A stretch of DNA of 64,000 nucleotides from Ananas comosus. Its lineage: Eukaryota; Streptophyta; Magnoliopsida; Poales; Bromeliaceae. Where the stretch lies: contig NC_033622.1 in assembly GCF_001540865.1 (NCBI RefSeq), forward strand, positions 9,238,732 through 9,302,731. Reading direction: 5' to 3'. The notes beneath the pieces were generated by a model that saw only the letters and a list, made by a program, of their open reading frames with translations, made no database searches and was not told the DNA's origin. Both the position numbers and the translations under genes were made by a program. Shown one piece after another: positions 44,432 through 56,378 of this stretch. Numbering within the stretch: position 1 is the stretch's first letter; each line of letters begins with the position of its first letter.

Positions 44432-47400
44432 TGTCACGCCCCGGGGCCCAGCGGAAGCCCGCCCGGCGCGTGTCCAGACCCGCCATACGTCTAAAACATA
44501 TAAGGCGTCTAAAACAAAACGATAAATAAGACACTAAAAGAAAACATCTAGAAGTATCAGAGCAATATACATCATCTAGAGACTAAAGCCATGTGAAGAG
44601 TAGAGAGCTAAAATCACTAATAAACCATAAAGTAGTACAACCAAAGATCCAAAATACAAATACTAAAAGAGTACATATGTAATATACCGAAAATTTGAAA
44701 AATGAATGTCGAACTTTAGTCAAATTGACCAAAATGCGAGGACGGTACACTTCGGAAAGTCCGAAGGTGTTAAAATGAGTAAAAGTGCGTTGTGGAAAGT
44801 TTTCGAGAGCTAAGGAATCAAAAACCTGCAAACTGCAGTTTTTGAGCTCTCGGGGACCGGTCCCTGGTGGGAGAGACCGGTCCCCGAAACGCGCAAGAAT
44901 TGAGAAAAGCTGAAAATCGGCTAAGTCCCTGAGAACCAGCTCTCGGGAACCGGTCCATCCCTGAGAGACCGGTCCCCTCAAAGAGAGCCCGGTCGCATCG
45001 CGCGCAGCAGCTCTGGCTGCGCTGGGACAAGCTTCGGGAACCGGTCCCTGATGGAGAGACCAGTCCCCGCCTGCGTGAACTGCCCAGTCCAGGCAGTGTG
45101 AAAGAGTAAAAGTTGAGGGGTTTATTTGCATTTTGGTAACCCAATGAGTTATGTATGAGGGTAAATGAGATATTTCTCTGATTTTACGCCCCCTCACACT
45201 CTCTCCTCTCTTTCTCTCTCTAGAAGACAAAGAAGGAGAAGAAGAAGACAAGGAAAGGAAGGAAAAGAAGAGGAAGAAAGTGAAGAAGAAGACAAGGAGA
45301 AGAAGAAAACCTCTCCTCTCCTTCTCTAGCTTGGAAAAGGAGCAAGCTTAGAGGTAAGCTTTGCCCCTTCTCATGCTAAATTCCAAACTAGGGTTTGGAT
45401 TAGGCCAAGAATGGTTTTAATGGAGTATTTAGAGTCTTTGAAGCTTTCTTTTGCTTCTTTTGAGATCAAAACCATGGTTTGGTATAGAGGTGAAGCTTGA
45501 AGGTGAGCTTCAACACCTCTCATGGTGAAACCCAAATTAGGGTTTTGATTGAGCTAGTAATGGTTAGAATGGACTTTTTAGAGTACCATGAAGCTTCTTT
45601 TACTTCCCAATGAGATCAAACCCTAGGTTTGATGTATGCAATGGAGCTAGGGCACCCAAATTGGGGCTTTTTCTTATGGGGGTTTCTAAGAGAAATTGAC
45701 CCTCTAGAAACCTAATTGGGGGTATTTTCGACACGTTGGTGCGATCGGATTAGCATTACGAAAAGCCAATTTAAAGTTATGGGCAAAATGACCTAAGTTG
45801 GCTTCGTTTTGCCGCAGGTAAAGAACGAGAGGCCTAAAAATTCCAAGAAAATCATCGGAGCACCTTTGAGAACCTACGAAGTGGGTGGTGCTTCTCAAAC
45901 TCGTTGAACTTCCCTCTATGCCTAATGTGTCATTCAATTGAGCATATGTTTATACATTGTTGCATGCATTTTAGGGTAAAGTGATGAGAAAAATGTAATG
46001 TTGCATGATTGTGAGCACAACTTGCATAATGAGATGGTTGAGAACCTTATGAATGTCAAAAACCCTATATGTATGCATGAGAGAAAATGTGAGCACCAAA
46101 GTGAGGCTAGAGAACAGAGTGACACTATGACATAGGTCGAGTGGCATTTGATAATGTAAAGTAAAGTGACACTAGAGGTAGTGTAAGCCAAAGAATCAAT
46201 GTGATGTAAAGAATAATGTTAATGACTATAGTGAAAACGAAGTGAAATGTAAAGAACATGATTGCTAGAGATAGCAAAAGTAATGAAAGGCAAAGAACCG
46301 TGATTGCTAGAGTAGCAACATAATGTGATGTAAAGAACACTAGAGTTAGTGTAAGGTCAAGATTGAACATACAATCCTTTGAGTTAAGGATTCGATCATA
46401 CTTGCTATGAGTTCCGTGCTCGAGGGCGGTCGCTCCCCCTCGGGCAATGCGCTCCGGAGTTTTTGCATCACGGGTTGGAGTAAACCCAAAGGACGGTCTT
46501 AGCGGGAGGAAGCTGAGGGCCCGCGATGATGGACTTAATGTGAAGCAAGTTAATGTGGTGAAACCCCCGGGTTAGCCTTGAGATTAAAGAACAAAGATTA
46601 AAGAACAAAGAACAAAGATAAAGTGTAAAGTGTAAAGAACAAAAGAACTTGCATAATCTGCATATGTTTAATGTTGAGCATACTTCCTGCTTTTTGTTCA
46701 GACATATTAGCATCATATTATAGTTTGGTTACTATATGTAGTTTTTCTTTCTATTATGCCTGAGTTAGTCCTAGTGGGAAAGTCGGTGAAGTTGAGGCCG
46801 AACCTACTGGGAACTTTGTTGTAGTTCTCACCCCCTCTTTTTTCACAGAGCCGGGACCGAGCGAGCCGGCGGGCGACCGAGGTAAAGGTATCGCACCTTA
46901 GACAGAGGCCACCAGAGTTGGGTTCACATTTTGTAGTAAAGTACCCTATGATCATCTTTTGTACTTGATGATAAATGATGTAAAGAAAAGAATGTAATGT
47001 GTATTTTGAGGTAAATGTGATGTAAGAAAGAATTGATGAAGTGAAATGTAAGGAATTCGAAAATGTACAAGATGAATGCAATGTATATGATTGAAAATGA
47101 ATCATAGTACAGTGAATGTTTAGTTTCCTTTTCTCTCACTCGTGGCTATTGATTACCCTCGTGTAAGCCGTATTTGTATGTTTCCGCTAGTGCACTTCTT
47201 GTTTGAAAATGTACATGTGATGAGCCTTGGGCGGACAGGAGAAACTCTGTCCGTTCGGTATCTGTTTGACGTGCTCGGGCCGGCCCAAATTGGTATCGGT
47301 CCCGGGGCGTGACAACATAGGTGGTCTCTATACATGGTAAACAAAATCTCTCTCTCTCTCTAATACAATAAAAGAAGAGTAAACCACCTGAGCTCAAAGG

Positions 47401-47595
47401 AAGTTCCCCGCTAACTAGCTATGCGACTCTCTTGCCGCGATCCCGTGCCTCCGCCGGTGCCGAAGGCTCTGAAATAAAAATCATAAAACAGAGGGCGTGA
47501 GAACTATTAAATAATAGTTCCCAGTGGGCAATTACTGACTTCAGTGAAATGCGCCACTAGGCCCAAAAGCTACAAAAAAGAGGGGTCAGTGTATA
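44432..47595 (-). repeat. Partial 5' LTR of element F, split by solo LTR C
   Basis: The segments 44432-44677 and 47315-47595 match 34832-35375 of the 3' LTR. About 2.0 kb of the expected LTR is lacking beyond 47595, where a plus-oriented LTR begins. Both copies share the CTCTCTCTCTAATACAATAAAAGAAG region, but the 3' LTR has an extra repeat there. Confidence 0.75.
44678..47314 (+). mobile_element. Solo gypsy LTR (C) with perfect ACATA target duplication
   Basis: TGTAATATACCG ... GGGGCGTGACA, 2637 bp, flanked by ACATA at 44673-44677 and 47315-47319, inserted in the 5' LTR of element F. It has five ACCGGT sites between 44856 and 45045, a CTCTCTCTAGA tract near 45210, GAAGAA-rich leader and hairpin GGACAG/CTGTCC at 47233-47252. 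A tandem-like duplication of a segment ending in 'aggtgagcttcaacacctctcatgg' type sequence occurs in the leader near 45350 and 45500. Confidence 0.9.
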
Positions 47596-49853
47596 TGTGA
47601 CGCACTGGACCTTTACAAATTGCAAGGTTCGAGTGTTTGTTTCGTGTTGTGAGCTTTTCCACACTTCGTGGAGGGTTGTTGGTAGTGTTTCGACCCATGG
47701 TTCGAACCTCGAGATTGGAGGTTTAAAATCTAGCACCAAAATCTGAAAAGTCGGAATTTTGGTCAGCTCTCGGGTAGCCTCAGCAGGGCTGTGTACCGGT
47801 ACGGGGCTGATGGCTGTACCGGTACGCGCTGATAGCTGTATCGGTACGGGGCTGGTGTACCGGTACACAGACTGATTTCGTGCAAACACGAGGCTCGGGT
47901 TTGGCTGTTTCGCAGGCGTTGTACCGGTACGCGAGCCCGTGTACCTGTACACAGTGCAGCGCGAGCAGTTTTCGTGGAGGGTTGTTTTTGCAATTGTTGC
48001 AACCTCTATAAAAGTCAACCCCAGCCCCCATGGCTGCTCTTTGAGCCTCAGACCAGTGGACGATAAGTGAGGCTCTTCCCCCCTCTGTCTTTTTTCATTT
48101 TGAGGATTTGATGCTAGTTTGATCTGTTCTTTCTTCTTCTCTTGATTTGTTGTCAACACCCTCTAGGACCATTGAGAAGCTTGGATGAGTTGAATTCCCG
48201 GGAGCTTGAGATTGAGGAATCAAGGCTTCAACCCTTGGGAGCGTTAGCACTTTGGTTTATTGGAGCTTTCTTAAGAGAGGCTATTTACGTAACAGTATTT
48301 CCTTTTGAATATCGTGTCTTTGATGGATTTCCTAGAGAAAACCTAGATCTTTGGATTTCCTACGGGTTAGAATTTAGGGATTTTGATTTGTAAGCTTCTG
48401 GAACCAAATTAATTGCTAGAACTTTGTCTCAGGTTGGAATAGAAGCCTCTAACTCCCTTATTGGAGTCGCTCGAGAGTATTTTCTTAGCTTTCAGTGAGT
48501 TTCTTACACCTTTGATGTGTGTAGTTTACATGTCGAGCAATGGTTGTTCGTAAACGTTTTGTATACTCTCCTTTTCTATAACTTTAGGTACAGGAAGTGT
48601 GGACCACTCGTCGGAGCAACACGAAGGGTTTCGATTAGCTTCGGTGGTTTGGCTTCTTTGATATAGGGGAAATGCCTCTATGTGATTAAATTGTTTCGTT
48701 ACTAAAATGCATCGCAAATTCATGGAAGAGGTAGAATATTATAATGAATTTTGGAATGCTAAAACACAATGCATTATGTATTCCTAATGAAACTTACTCT
48801 ATGAATAGTAGAGCCTTATGAGTAAGTATGGCACTGACACAAGTGCTATACGTATTCCTCCTATTACTTGGAAATGTCTCTGTGTGGAAAATGACTCAAA
48901 TGTATGTACTCTTTGAAGCATAGAATGGCCAGATGCTCACGCCAGTGCTATGACTTAGTGAACAAAAGTGCATAAAGGAGACGACTTGAACTATAAAATG
49001 TTTGAACTGCAACTTGGAGACATAGGATAGGCCACCTAGACATCTGCTATATCCAGTATTTAGAGCTGATGACATAGACGATAAGCACATTGAGAACGAG
49101 CACGTTACATTATATTCCATGAATTTTAGACAAAGATCGCAATTAGGAGACAGGATCCCTTGAGATCAATTACTATATTCCATTTTAGACAGTGATAGAA
49201 AGAAGTATTCGTGACATATGAGAATAGGCCATTGAGATTAGTTCTACTATATTTTCGCTGTATTTAGACACGATGACATAAGACGGCATGGCCTTTGGGA
49301 CAATGTGACGTATTCAGGCGTTTAGATCCGAATGAAATTCAGTATGAGCCACTGGAACGCTGCGACGAACTTATTCGCTTGCATGCCATTGTGCTCATTC
49401 GCACATACTTGTGAGGGTCGCTCCCCACAAGTCGGCACTCCGGAGATAGCCATCGCGACACATGCTCCCCCGTGCGGGATTGGACGCCAAAATGGGATAC
49501 CGTGGGGGAGGCTCATTCCTAGAGTGGGTATGTTGACTACCACGGGGCCATTGTTGGCACGGCGCAGGCCGGACTACCTACGGGTAGCTTCCGCAGGATT
49601 GGGTTACTAGTGACATACTACGCCATTTGGACATTGACTAGAATAGTAAATATTGACACATTACCATTCTAGCTTGTGGTTATTATTTTCGGCTCATACT
49701 TGTGCAATTATGCCATGATAGTTTATTACTTATGCAAATTCATGCTAAGTAGAGATCATGTGGTAGTTTATTACTTATGCAAATTCATGCTAAGTAGAGA
49801 TCATGTAGTAGGTTATTACTTATGCAAATTCATGCTAAGTAGAGATCATGTGG
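47596..49853 (+). repeat. 5' LTR of element I (3' end missing)
   Basis: TGTGACGCACTGG start, four exact ACCGGT sites (47795, 47818, 47859, 47923) plus variants, a TATA box TATAAAAG at 48007-48014 (78 bp after the last site), and a region at 49360-49570 matching the inverse of 35640-35870. Its last part is triplicated (49721-49855) before the deletion junction. Confidence 0.75.
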
Positions 49854-49855
49854 TG
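49721..49855 (+). repeat. Three-copy 45-bp tandem repeat at the LTR/RNase H junction
   Basis: Units start at 49721, 49766 and 49811, nearly identical, each with TTACTTATGCAAATTCATGC. LTR F has a single copy of the same sequence (about 35430-35475, inverse strand). Confidence 0.9.
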
Positions 49856-51391
49856 GATTAGGGTGTGTTCTAATGCAGAATGGTAGAGTAATTGCTTATG
49901 CATCTCGTCAATTGGAAGATTATGAAAAGAACTACCCTACACACGATTTGGAGTTAGCAGCTGTGGTATTTGCTTTAAAGCTTTGGCGCCACTACCTCTA
50001 CGGCGAGCGTTGCGAAGTTTATACAGATCATAAAAGCTTAAAGTATCTGTTTACACAGAAGGAATTAAACTTGAGGCAACGTAGATGGTTGGAGTTACTC
50101 AAGGATTATGATTTGACCATCCTCTATCATCCTGGAAAAGCTAATGTCGTAGCAGATGCTTTAAGTCGAAAATCGACGGAAAATTTGGCGATGTCGATAA
50201 CAATGCAACCACTGTTGGTAAAGGAAATGGAGCAATTGAATTTGGAAGTGGTAGCTCCTGATACACTTTGGAGACTTATGTCATTAGTGGTGCAACCTAC
50301 CCTGATCAATCGAATTAAGGAAAAGCAAACTCAAGATGAATTCCTGCAGAAGATTCGGGATAAGATCACTGTTGATCATGATAGTGATTTTCGAGTAGAT
50401 GATCAAGGACTATTAAAATTCGGTGATAGGCTTTGTATACCGGCAGATTCTGGTATTAAAGAAGAGATTCTAGCAGAAGCACATCGGGCGCCGTATACTG
50501 TGCACCCTGGAAGTACAAAAATGTATAAGGATTTGAAGTTAACTTACTGGTGGCCTGGAATGAAAAAGGACGTTGCGAACTTCGTGGCTAAGTGCTTAAC
50601 TTGTCAGCAGGTTAAAGCTGAACATCGACTTCCTGCGGGGAAACTTCAGAGCTTACCCTTACCAGTGTGGAAGTAGGAGAGGATCACTATGGATTTCATC
50701 GTTGGATTACCTCGCTCACAGGCAGGTCACGATGCCATTTGGGTAATTGTAGACAGATTGACCAAATCTGCCCACTTTATTCCAATCCACACAACTTGGT
50801 CAGGAGAGAAAATCGCACAATTGTACCTTGATGAAGTTGTGCGATTACACGAAGTGCCTGTTTCCATTGTTTCAGATCGAGATACCTGCTTTATTTCACA
50901 TTTTTGGAGGAGCTTACAGGAGGCTATGGGTACCCGACTGGATTTTAGTACTGCTTTCCACCCCCAGAGTGATGGGCAGTCTGAGCGTACCATCCAGACC
51001 CTTGAAGATATGTTGCGAGCCTGTGTAATTGACTACCAGGGCAGTTGGCCACAGTTTCTACCGATGGCTGAATTTGCTTATAACAATAGTTATCAAGCAA
51101 GCATTCAGATGGCACCTTTTGAAGCCCTTTATGGTAGAAAGTGCAGATCACCACTTCATTGGAGCGAAGTGGGAGAAAGACTAGTTTTGGGTCCAGATGT
51201 ACTGCAAGAAGCTGAAGCTAAAGTTCGACTGGCACGTGAACGTCTACTGACAGCACAAAGTCGACAAAAGAGCTATGCGGATAAGCGTCGGCGAGAACTG
51301 GCATTCCAAGTTGGCGATCATGTATTTCTAAAGGTTTTCCCGACAAAAGGAGTTAAAAGATTTGGTATTCGAGGAAAGTTGAGTCCTCGAT
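49854..51391 (+). pseudogene. gypsy RNase H-integrase, partial (element I)
   Basis: Starts inside the RNase H/connection domain ([20 protein letters not shown]) with no own ATG context. RNase H residues DLELAAV and [16 protein letters not shown] are followed by the integrase zinc domain ([11 protein letters not shown] ... [11 protein letters not shown]), a stop at about 50674 (VWK*), then the core ([36 protein letters not shown]) and the GDHVFLKVFP block before the gap. Both large frames are otherwise open. The sequence is clearly diverged from element F and H at DNA level. Confidence 0.85.
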
Positions 51392-51491
51392 NNNNNNNNN
51401 NNNNNNNNNNNNNNNNNNNNNNNNNNNNNNNNNNNNNNNNNNNNNNNNNNNNNNNNNNNNNNNNNNNNNNNNNNNNNNNNNNNNNNNNNNN
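51392..51491. other. Assembly gap of exactly 100 N
   Basis: Exactly 100 N is the usual placeholder for a scaffold gap of unknown size, so distance and linkage across it are unproven. Confidence 0.9.
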
Positions 51492-51735
51492 GTGGAATGT
51501 AAAATGTAATAGCTGAGATGAATGCTTGTAATAGCAAGTAGATTTATGTTTTTGATACTTCCTTATGCAATCTTTGGTTGAAATGTGTTCCTAGTTGGAA
51601 CTTCGTACATTGTATTGATTGCGACGCCTTGAACGTACAGGGGAGACTCTGTCCACGGTACAGGAGAAACCCTGTCCGTTCGGCGGTCTGTTAGCGTGCC
51701 GAATCCGACCAAAGAGGCGGGCTCGCGGCGTGACA
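51492..51735 (+). repeat. 3' end of a gypsy LTR
   Basis: Ends GCGGCGTGACA. The hairpin region near 51640-51680 appears twice in diverged form (TACAGGGGAGACTCTGTCC and ACAGGAGAAACCCTGTCC). Probably the 3' LTR end of element I. Confidence 0.7.
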
Positions 51736-52658
51736 AATATACTCTAAATAGTCCATTAGAACCATTCCTAACTCATTCCAAACCCTAGTTTGGATTCTAC
51801 CATGAGAGGGGATGAAGCTCTCCTTCAAGCTTCACCTCCAACACTAAACCTATGGTCTTGATCTCAAATGAAGCAAAAGAAAAGCTTCAAAAACTCAAAA
51901 TGCTCTATAAAAATCATTTCTAGGTCACATAGCCCCCATTTACAGTTTTAGCATGATTAGGGTTCAAAGCTTACCTTGTAAGCTTTCTCTTTCCAAGCTA
52001 GAGATGAGGGAGAGGGAGTTTCTTCACTTCCTCTTCTTCTTCTCCACTTTCTTCCTCTTCTTTTCCTTCTTTTCCTTCTTTTTTTCTTCTTTGCCTTCTA
52101 GAGAGAGAGAGGGAGAGGGATGAGTTTGGGTGTGAGGGAATGAGAGGGAGAGGCTCTCTCAGCCCTAAACATGACCCACAGAATGCATTTTTGCAGATAA
52201 GTCCCTCAGCTTTCATCTCATTACACTGCCCGAACTGGGCAGTTCGCGCAGCCGGGGACCGGTCTCTCCTTCAGGGACCGGTTCCCGAAGGTCGTCCCAG
52301 CATAGCCAGAGCTGCTGCACGCGATGCATTCGGTCTCTCCTTGGGGGACCGGTCTCTCGGGGACCGGTATCTCAGGCAGGGACCGGTTCCCGAGAGCTGC
52401 CTTCCCAGGACTTAGCCGATTTTTCGGTTGTCTCACTTCATAAGCGTTCGGGGACCGGTCTCTCCCTCCAGGGACCGGTCCCCGAGAGCTCAAAACTGCA
52501 GAATGCAGATTTTGATTCTATAGCTCTCAAAAACCTCCCATAACTCGCTTTTAATCACTTTAACACCTTCGGACTTTCCGAAGTGTACCGTCCTTGCACT
52601 TTGGTCAATTTGACTAAAGTTGGACATCTTTATTTTCCGAATTTTCGGTATATTACAA
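51736..52658 (-). repeat. Truncated gypsy LTR of the A/C family, minus orientation
   Basis: On the minus strand it begins TGTAATATACCG (52658) and runs to 51736, where it stops in the leader part. It has seven ACCGGT sites (52258-52479). It matches solo LTR C in order (CT-rich leader, GAA tract, TTTGGGATTAG-like part). Both borders coincide with ends of other LTRs, so a rearrangement or misassembly is possible. Confidence 0.8.
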
Positions 52659-53141
52659 ACTTCGTTGTAGTTCTCACACCACTAACCCTACAGGTCCTGG
52701 CACGAGCGGGGCGGCGGAGGACCGAAGCAAGGGTTTGGCGCCGTAGGTAGCGGCCACCGGGACTTTATACATTTTGTAGCCATTCCTTTTTGATATACTT
52801 GTATCAACTTTATTCTCTTGATTTAGAGATGCAAAGTGTAAACAATCATGTATTTGGTGGATGACTAAATGTAAAAAGATATGATGCAAAAATGTAATAG
52901 TTTTACTTGAATTTGGTTTAAATATAATCAAATATCATGTATGTTGCTTAATTAGCTTAGAGCTTTCGCCTCCGTTGTTGCTTGCCCTCGTGCAAGCCTT
53001 GTATTATATATGCAAATCTCTTGTTGATTGCCTATTTATACATGTTGTTAGAGCCTTGGGTGGACAGGGGAGGCTCTGTCCGTTCGGCGTCTATTGACGT
53101 GACCCGAACCCGACCAAATTGGCGGGGATTGGGGCGTGACA
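52659..53141 (+). repeat. 5' LTR of element H (only last 483 bp)
   Basis: Nearly identical to 62234-62716 of the 3' LTR: GAAACTTCGTTGTAG-like start, CTCGTGCAAGCC, hairpin GGACAG/CTGTCC at 53062-53081, end GGGGCGTGACA. The two copies differ by a handful of bases, so the element is fairly young despite its damage. Confidence 0.85.
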
Positions 53142-53148
53142 GATATAA

Positions 53149-53161
53149 TGGTATCAGAGCG
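53149..53161 (+). other. Primer-binding site of element H
   Basis: TGGTATCAGAGCG follows the LTR by seven bases; complementary to initiator tRNA-Met except the last base. Confidence 0.8.
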
Positions 53162-54459
53162 AAGCGGAAAGCAAAAGTCTAGGGATGACCTAGAAACCCT
53201 AGGAAATTGGAGACCTTAGGAGTTTAGGAAACGTTTAACGTGGACTTGGTTTATGCGAAAGCGAATAATTGGGTCAGGGTCAACTTCCTGGAGAAGTAGA
53301 GATTGGACTAGGGGCTTAATTGCTTGTCGTAACTTAACAGGACCTTGTTGACGGCAGCTCGGACCACATAACACGAAAGTGAAAATAATTAGCTTTGTGC
53401 TTTTCGCTTAATTGTGGGTTAGCTACTTTGAACGTGTAATCAGTCACGTGTGTCGAGTGCTCCAGAAGATATGTGCATTGCGTTGCAGACGCTGATGGCA
53501 CCACCAAGGAGAGTTACGAGGGTCCACCGGCGGAGCTCGGAGGAGGCCCGCGCAGTCGGTCGTACGAAGTATGCGAGTTGCGAGCTCCATGGTAGCGCTT
53601 TGGCAACGGGCTATGCGAAAACTCAATGGAGCAGAATTGACAGCTCCCAGAGATGATGGCACACCAGGCCGCGGGCAGCATTAGTGCCGTAGGTAGAACT
53701 GCATGGGTAGCGGCTAGCGCAAGCGCCAGTGACGGCTGACCTCTGGCAGCATCGGGTTCAGTCGGTTCCTATTTCCAATGTGCTTGAGGCCGGAGCGAGG
53801 CGTACGTAGCGGTGCTAACGGCATTCAAGCGTTTCAGACCCTCGACCTTCAACCGCGGAGTCTGGATGTGAAGGATCCGTGGGTGACGGAATTGGTTGGC
53901 CGCGGTGATGAGACTATCGAGGATATCTCATACCTCGAGAAAGGGATAACAGTTCATCCTGGCGGCTCATTTTTTGGATGGTCGGCTAGTTGTGGTGAAT
54001 CAACGAAGAAGAACCCGCTGGGCAGACTTCACTATGGAAGGCGGTTTTCGGAGATGCTTGCTTATTGAGTAGTTCCACGAAGTGACAGAAAGACAAAAAT
54101 CAAGGTGGATTTTCGAAAACTAAGCAGAGGAAGCAGAATGGTGGGGAGTTACGAAAGGAATTTACGCACATATTAACTGCATGCGGACTTGTTCACGGCG
54201 ATAGGGGAATGACGCTAGGTGTTTGAGCGCGTTGGACCCGAGATTTTCGAAGTCAATTCATGCATTCTCGTGAAGACCTGTGAGGAGTTTGACCCGCGCC
54301 TGGGTGTGAGGCGGAAATGCAGTGCGCTGACGAACTTGAGGCATTTGAGCAAGGATAAGGAGGAGAAGACTAATGAACGATCCTGCTGTGATCGGCGGTC
54401 GAGTCGAGTTCTAAGCGAACCATCGGACCTCAGCGGGATCACCAGTGGCTGGGGCAGTA
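53162..54459 (+). pseudogene. Degenerate gag region of element H
   Basis: By position this is gag, but I could not read a typical gag core. Short frames at 53778-54068 and 54219-54459 have no recognised motifs. Either gag has rearranged or this lineage has a diverged gag. The zinc knuckle lies beyond the inserted LTR at 56450-56520. Confidence 0.45.
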
Positions 54460-56378
54460 TGTCACGCCAACAGATCCCCCCAATTTTGGTCGGTCGGGTC
54501 GCACCAAGCGACGCCGAACGGAAACCACCCCTGTCCGCCTAAGGATCTATCAACATGTAGATAAGATAGCAAGTCAAAGAGAATTGCATATGTAATACAA
54601 GTTTGCACGAGGGCAAGCCAAAACGAAAGCAAAAAGCTTAAAGTTAATTAGCAATCATACATGATATTTGAGTTACATTAATCAAATCAAGATAAACCAA
54701 TTATTAATTCACATCTATTCAACCATTAATCTTTTACAATTTGTCATCCACCAAATACGATGATTGTTTACCCTTTTACATCGCCTAAGATCAACAGAAT
54801 AAGGTTGATTACATGTGTATCAAAGGGAATGACATAAATGCATAAATCCGTGCGCTACCTACTGGCCAAACCCTTGCTCGGTCCTCGCCGCCGCTTGCTA
54901 GGACCTGTAGGGTTAGTGGTGTGAGAACTAAACAAAGTTCCCAGTGGGCTCGGCATCCGACCTCGCCGGCTTACCCACTAGGTCCATCCAGGCATAAGTA
55001 TTACAAAGGAAAGAGAAGTAACCAATACTAGTGCAGCTAATACCATGCCTGCAAAAGAATGTCAGTGGATACATATACTCGATGCAATAATAGAAAATGC
55101 ATGCATGCTCAAATCACGAAGAAGCTTTGGCTCGTACCCAATCTTACCGGTTAACGTTGTTAACCCCAATAATTCACCACTCAAAATCCCTTAATAACGG
55201 GGGACTCGAACCACCCTAGGGACCGTCAATTGGTGGGACTTTACCACGCCCAGTGGTGACCAACTCCGGAGCGCACCGCTCGAGGGGGAACGACCTCCCT
55301 CAAGCCAAGACGAAATGTGAGTAACGATCTAATCCTCAACTTGAGGATTCATAGCCACTAGTCACAATACCAATGTCACGATAGGTCTCTACCTATTCAT
55401 TCTTGCCACTCTCAAGGCTTTACCTTTGACGATGTCATAATTGGTTAAACTAAGTTTAACAGTTCATCTCTCAATGCAATTCTTATTAACAATAGCTTAG
55501 GATTATCTAAGAAGCATCCTAGCAAGATTCCTAGACCCTTGGAACCAACCCTAGGGCTTCTATGACAAACCCTACCCAACCACCATGAGAGCACTTGAGC
55601 TCTCATGGGTTCCATAGAGTTCAAAGCATATAGAAGGTTCCCATGGCCAAAAACAACCCAAAGCTCCAAAACATAGGGATTAAAACCAAGCCCTAGACTT
55701 ATTTCTACCAAAAACTCACCTTAGCCCAAGCCCCTCCAAGTCCTTCTTGTAGGAGAGCTTGTAGAACCCACCAAAGCCTCCAAATCCACCTTACCTTGCT
55801 TCTTCTTCTTCTTCTTCTCCAAGCCCTAGAGCAAGAGTTCTAGAGAGAGAAAGAGAGGAAATAGGAGAGAAGGGTGAAAATGGCTGTGGGAGAGAGAGGG
55901 GTGTCCACATATAGTGTTGTGACAATTGCATTTAAGTCCCTCAACTTGTTTCCCCTTGATCTGCCCAGACTGGGCGTTTTTCGCCTTCGGGGACCGGTCT
56001 CCCCGACCAGGGACCGGTTCCCGAACGGGGGTTTTCCAGGACTTAGCCAAATTTTCGAGTTTTTCAGCTGTTGCGCAGTGAGGGACCGGTCTGCCCGTCA
56101 GGGACCGGTCTCCCGAGGACCGGTCTCACCACCAGGGACCGGATGCCTCAGGACTTCCTGGCAGGCTAGCGCACGGGGACCGGTCTCTCCTTCAGGGACC
56201 GGTCCCCGAGAGCTCAAAATCTGGGACTTAGCTAGATTTTCAGATTTGCTCTCCGGGTCCCTTTTTGCTCTGTTTATGAACTCTAATGTGCTTAGGGTCC
56301 TTTCTAACTCGTTCAATTCCGCGTTCCGCTGGTTTTGACGGAACTCGGCACGATTTACGAGCGATGTGGTATGTTACA
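54460..56378 (-). mobile_element. LTR (G2) of the element H family inserted in reverse in element H
   Basis: On the minus strand TGTAACATACCACATCG ... GGCGTGACA, 1919 bp. Flanks CAGTA (54455-54459) and AGGTA (56379-56383) match at three of five bases only, so target duplication is doubtful. It has seven ACCGGT sites (55993-56203), a TATATG box starting at 55913 on the minus strand (79 bp away), CT-rich leader and AAGAAG tract. It is close to solo LTR G1. Confidence 0.85.

Larger units (their letters stand above)
34832..47595 (-). mobile_element. Ty3/gypsy chromovirus-type element F with two nested solo LTRs
   Basis: On the minus strand: partial 5' LTR (44432-44677 and 47315-47595, split by solo LTR C), primer site (44411-44423), gag (44053 downward), protease, reverse transcriptase, RNase H, integrase with a chromodomain-like tail (to 37421), polypurine tract, and 3' LTR (37368-34832, 2537 bp). 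A solo LTR (38487-40315) splits integrase. Long LTRs and the integrase tail suggest the Tekay/Del lineage. Stops and a gag frameshift make it inactive. The 5' LTR stops at 47595, where element I begins. Confidence 0.85.
47596..51735 (+). mobile_element. Ty3/gypsy element I, internally deleted
   Basis: A plus-oriented LTR (47596 to about 49853) homologous to LTR F joins directly to RNase H coding sequence at about 49854. The LTR end, primer site, gag, protease and most of reverse transcriptase are therefore missing. RNase H and integrase run to the assembly gap at 51392. After the gap (100 N, size unknown) comes an LTR end (51492-51735). Whether both sides of the gap belong to one element is not certain. 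Confidence 0.65.
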
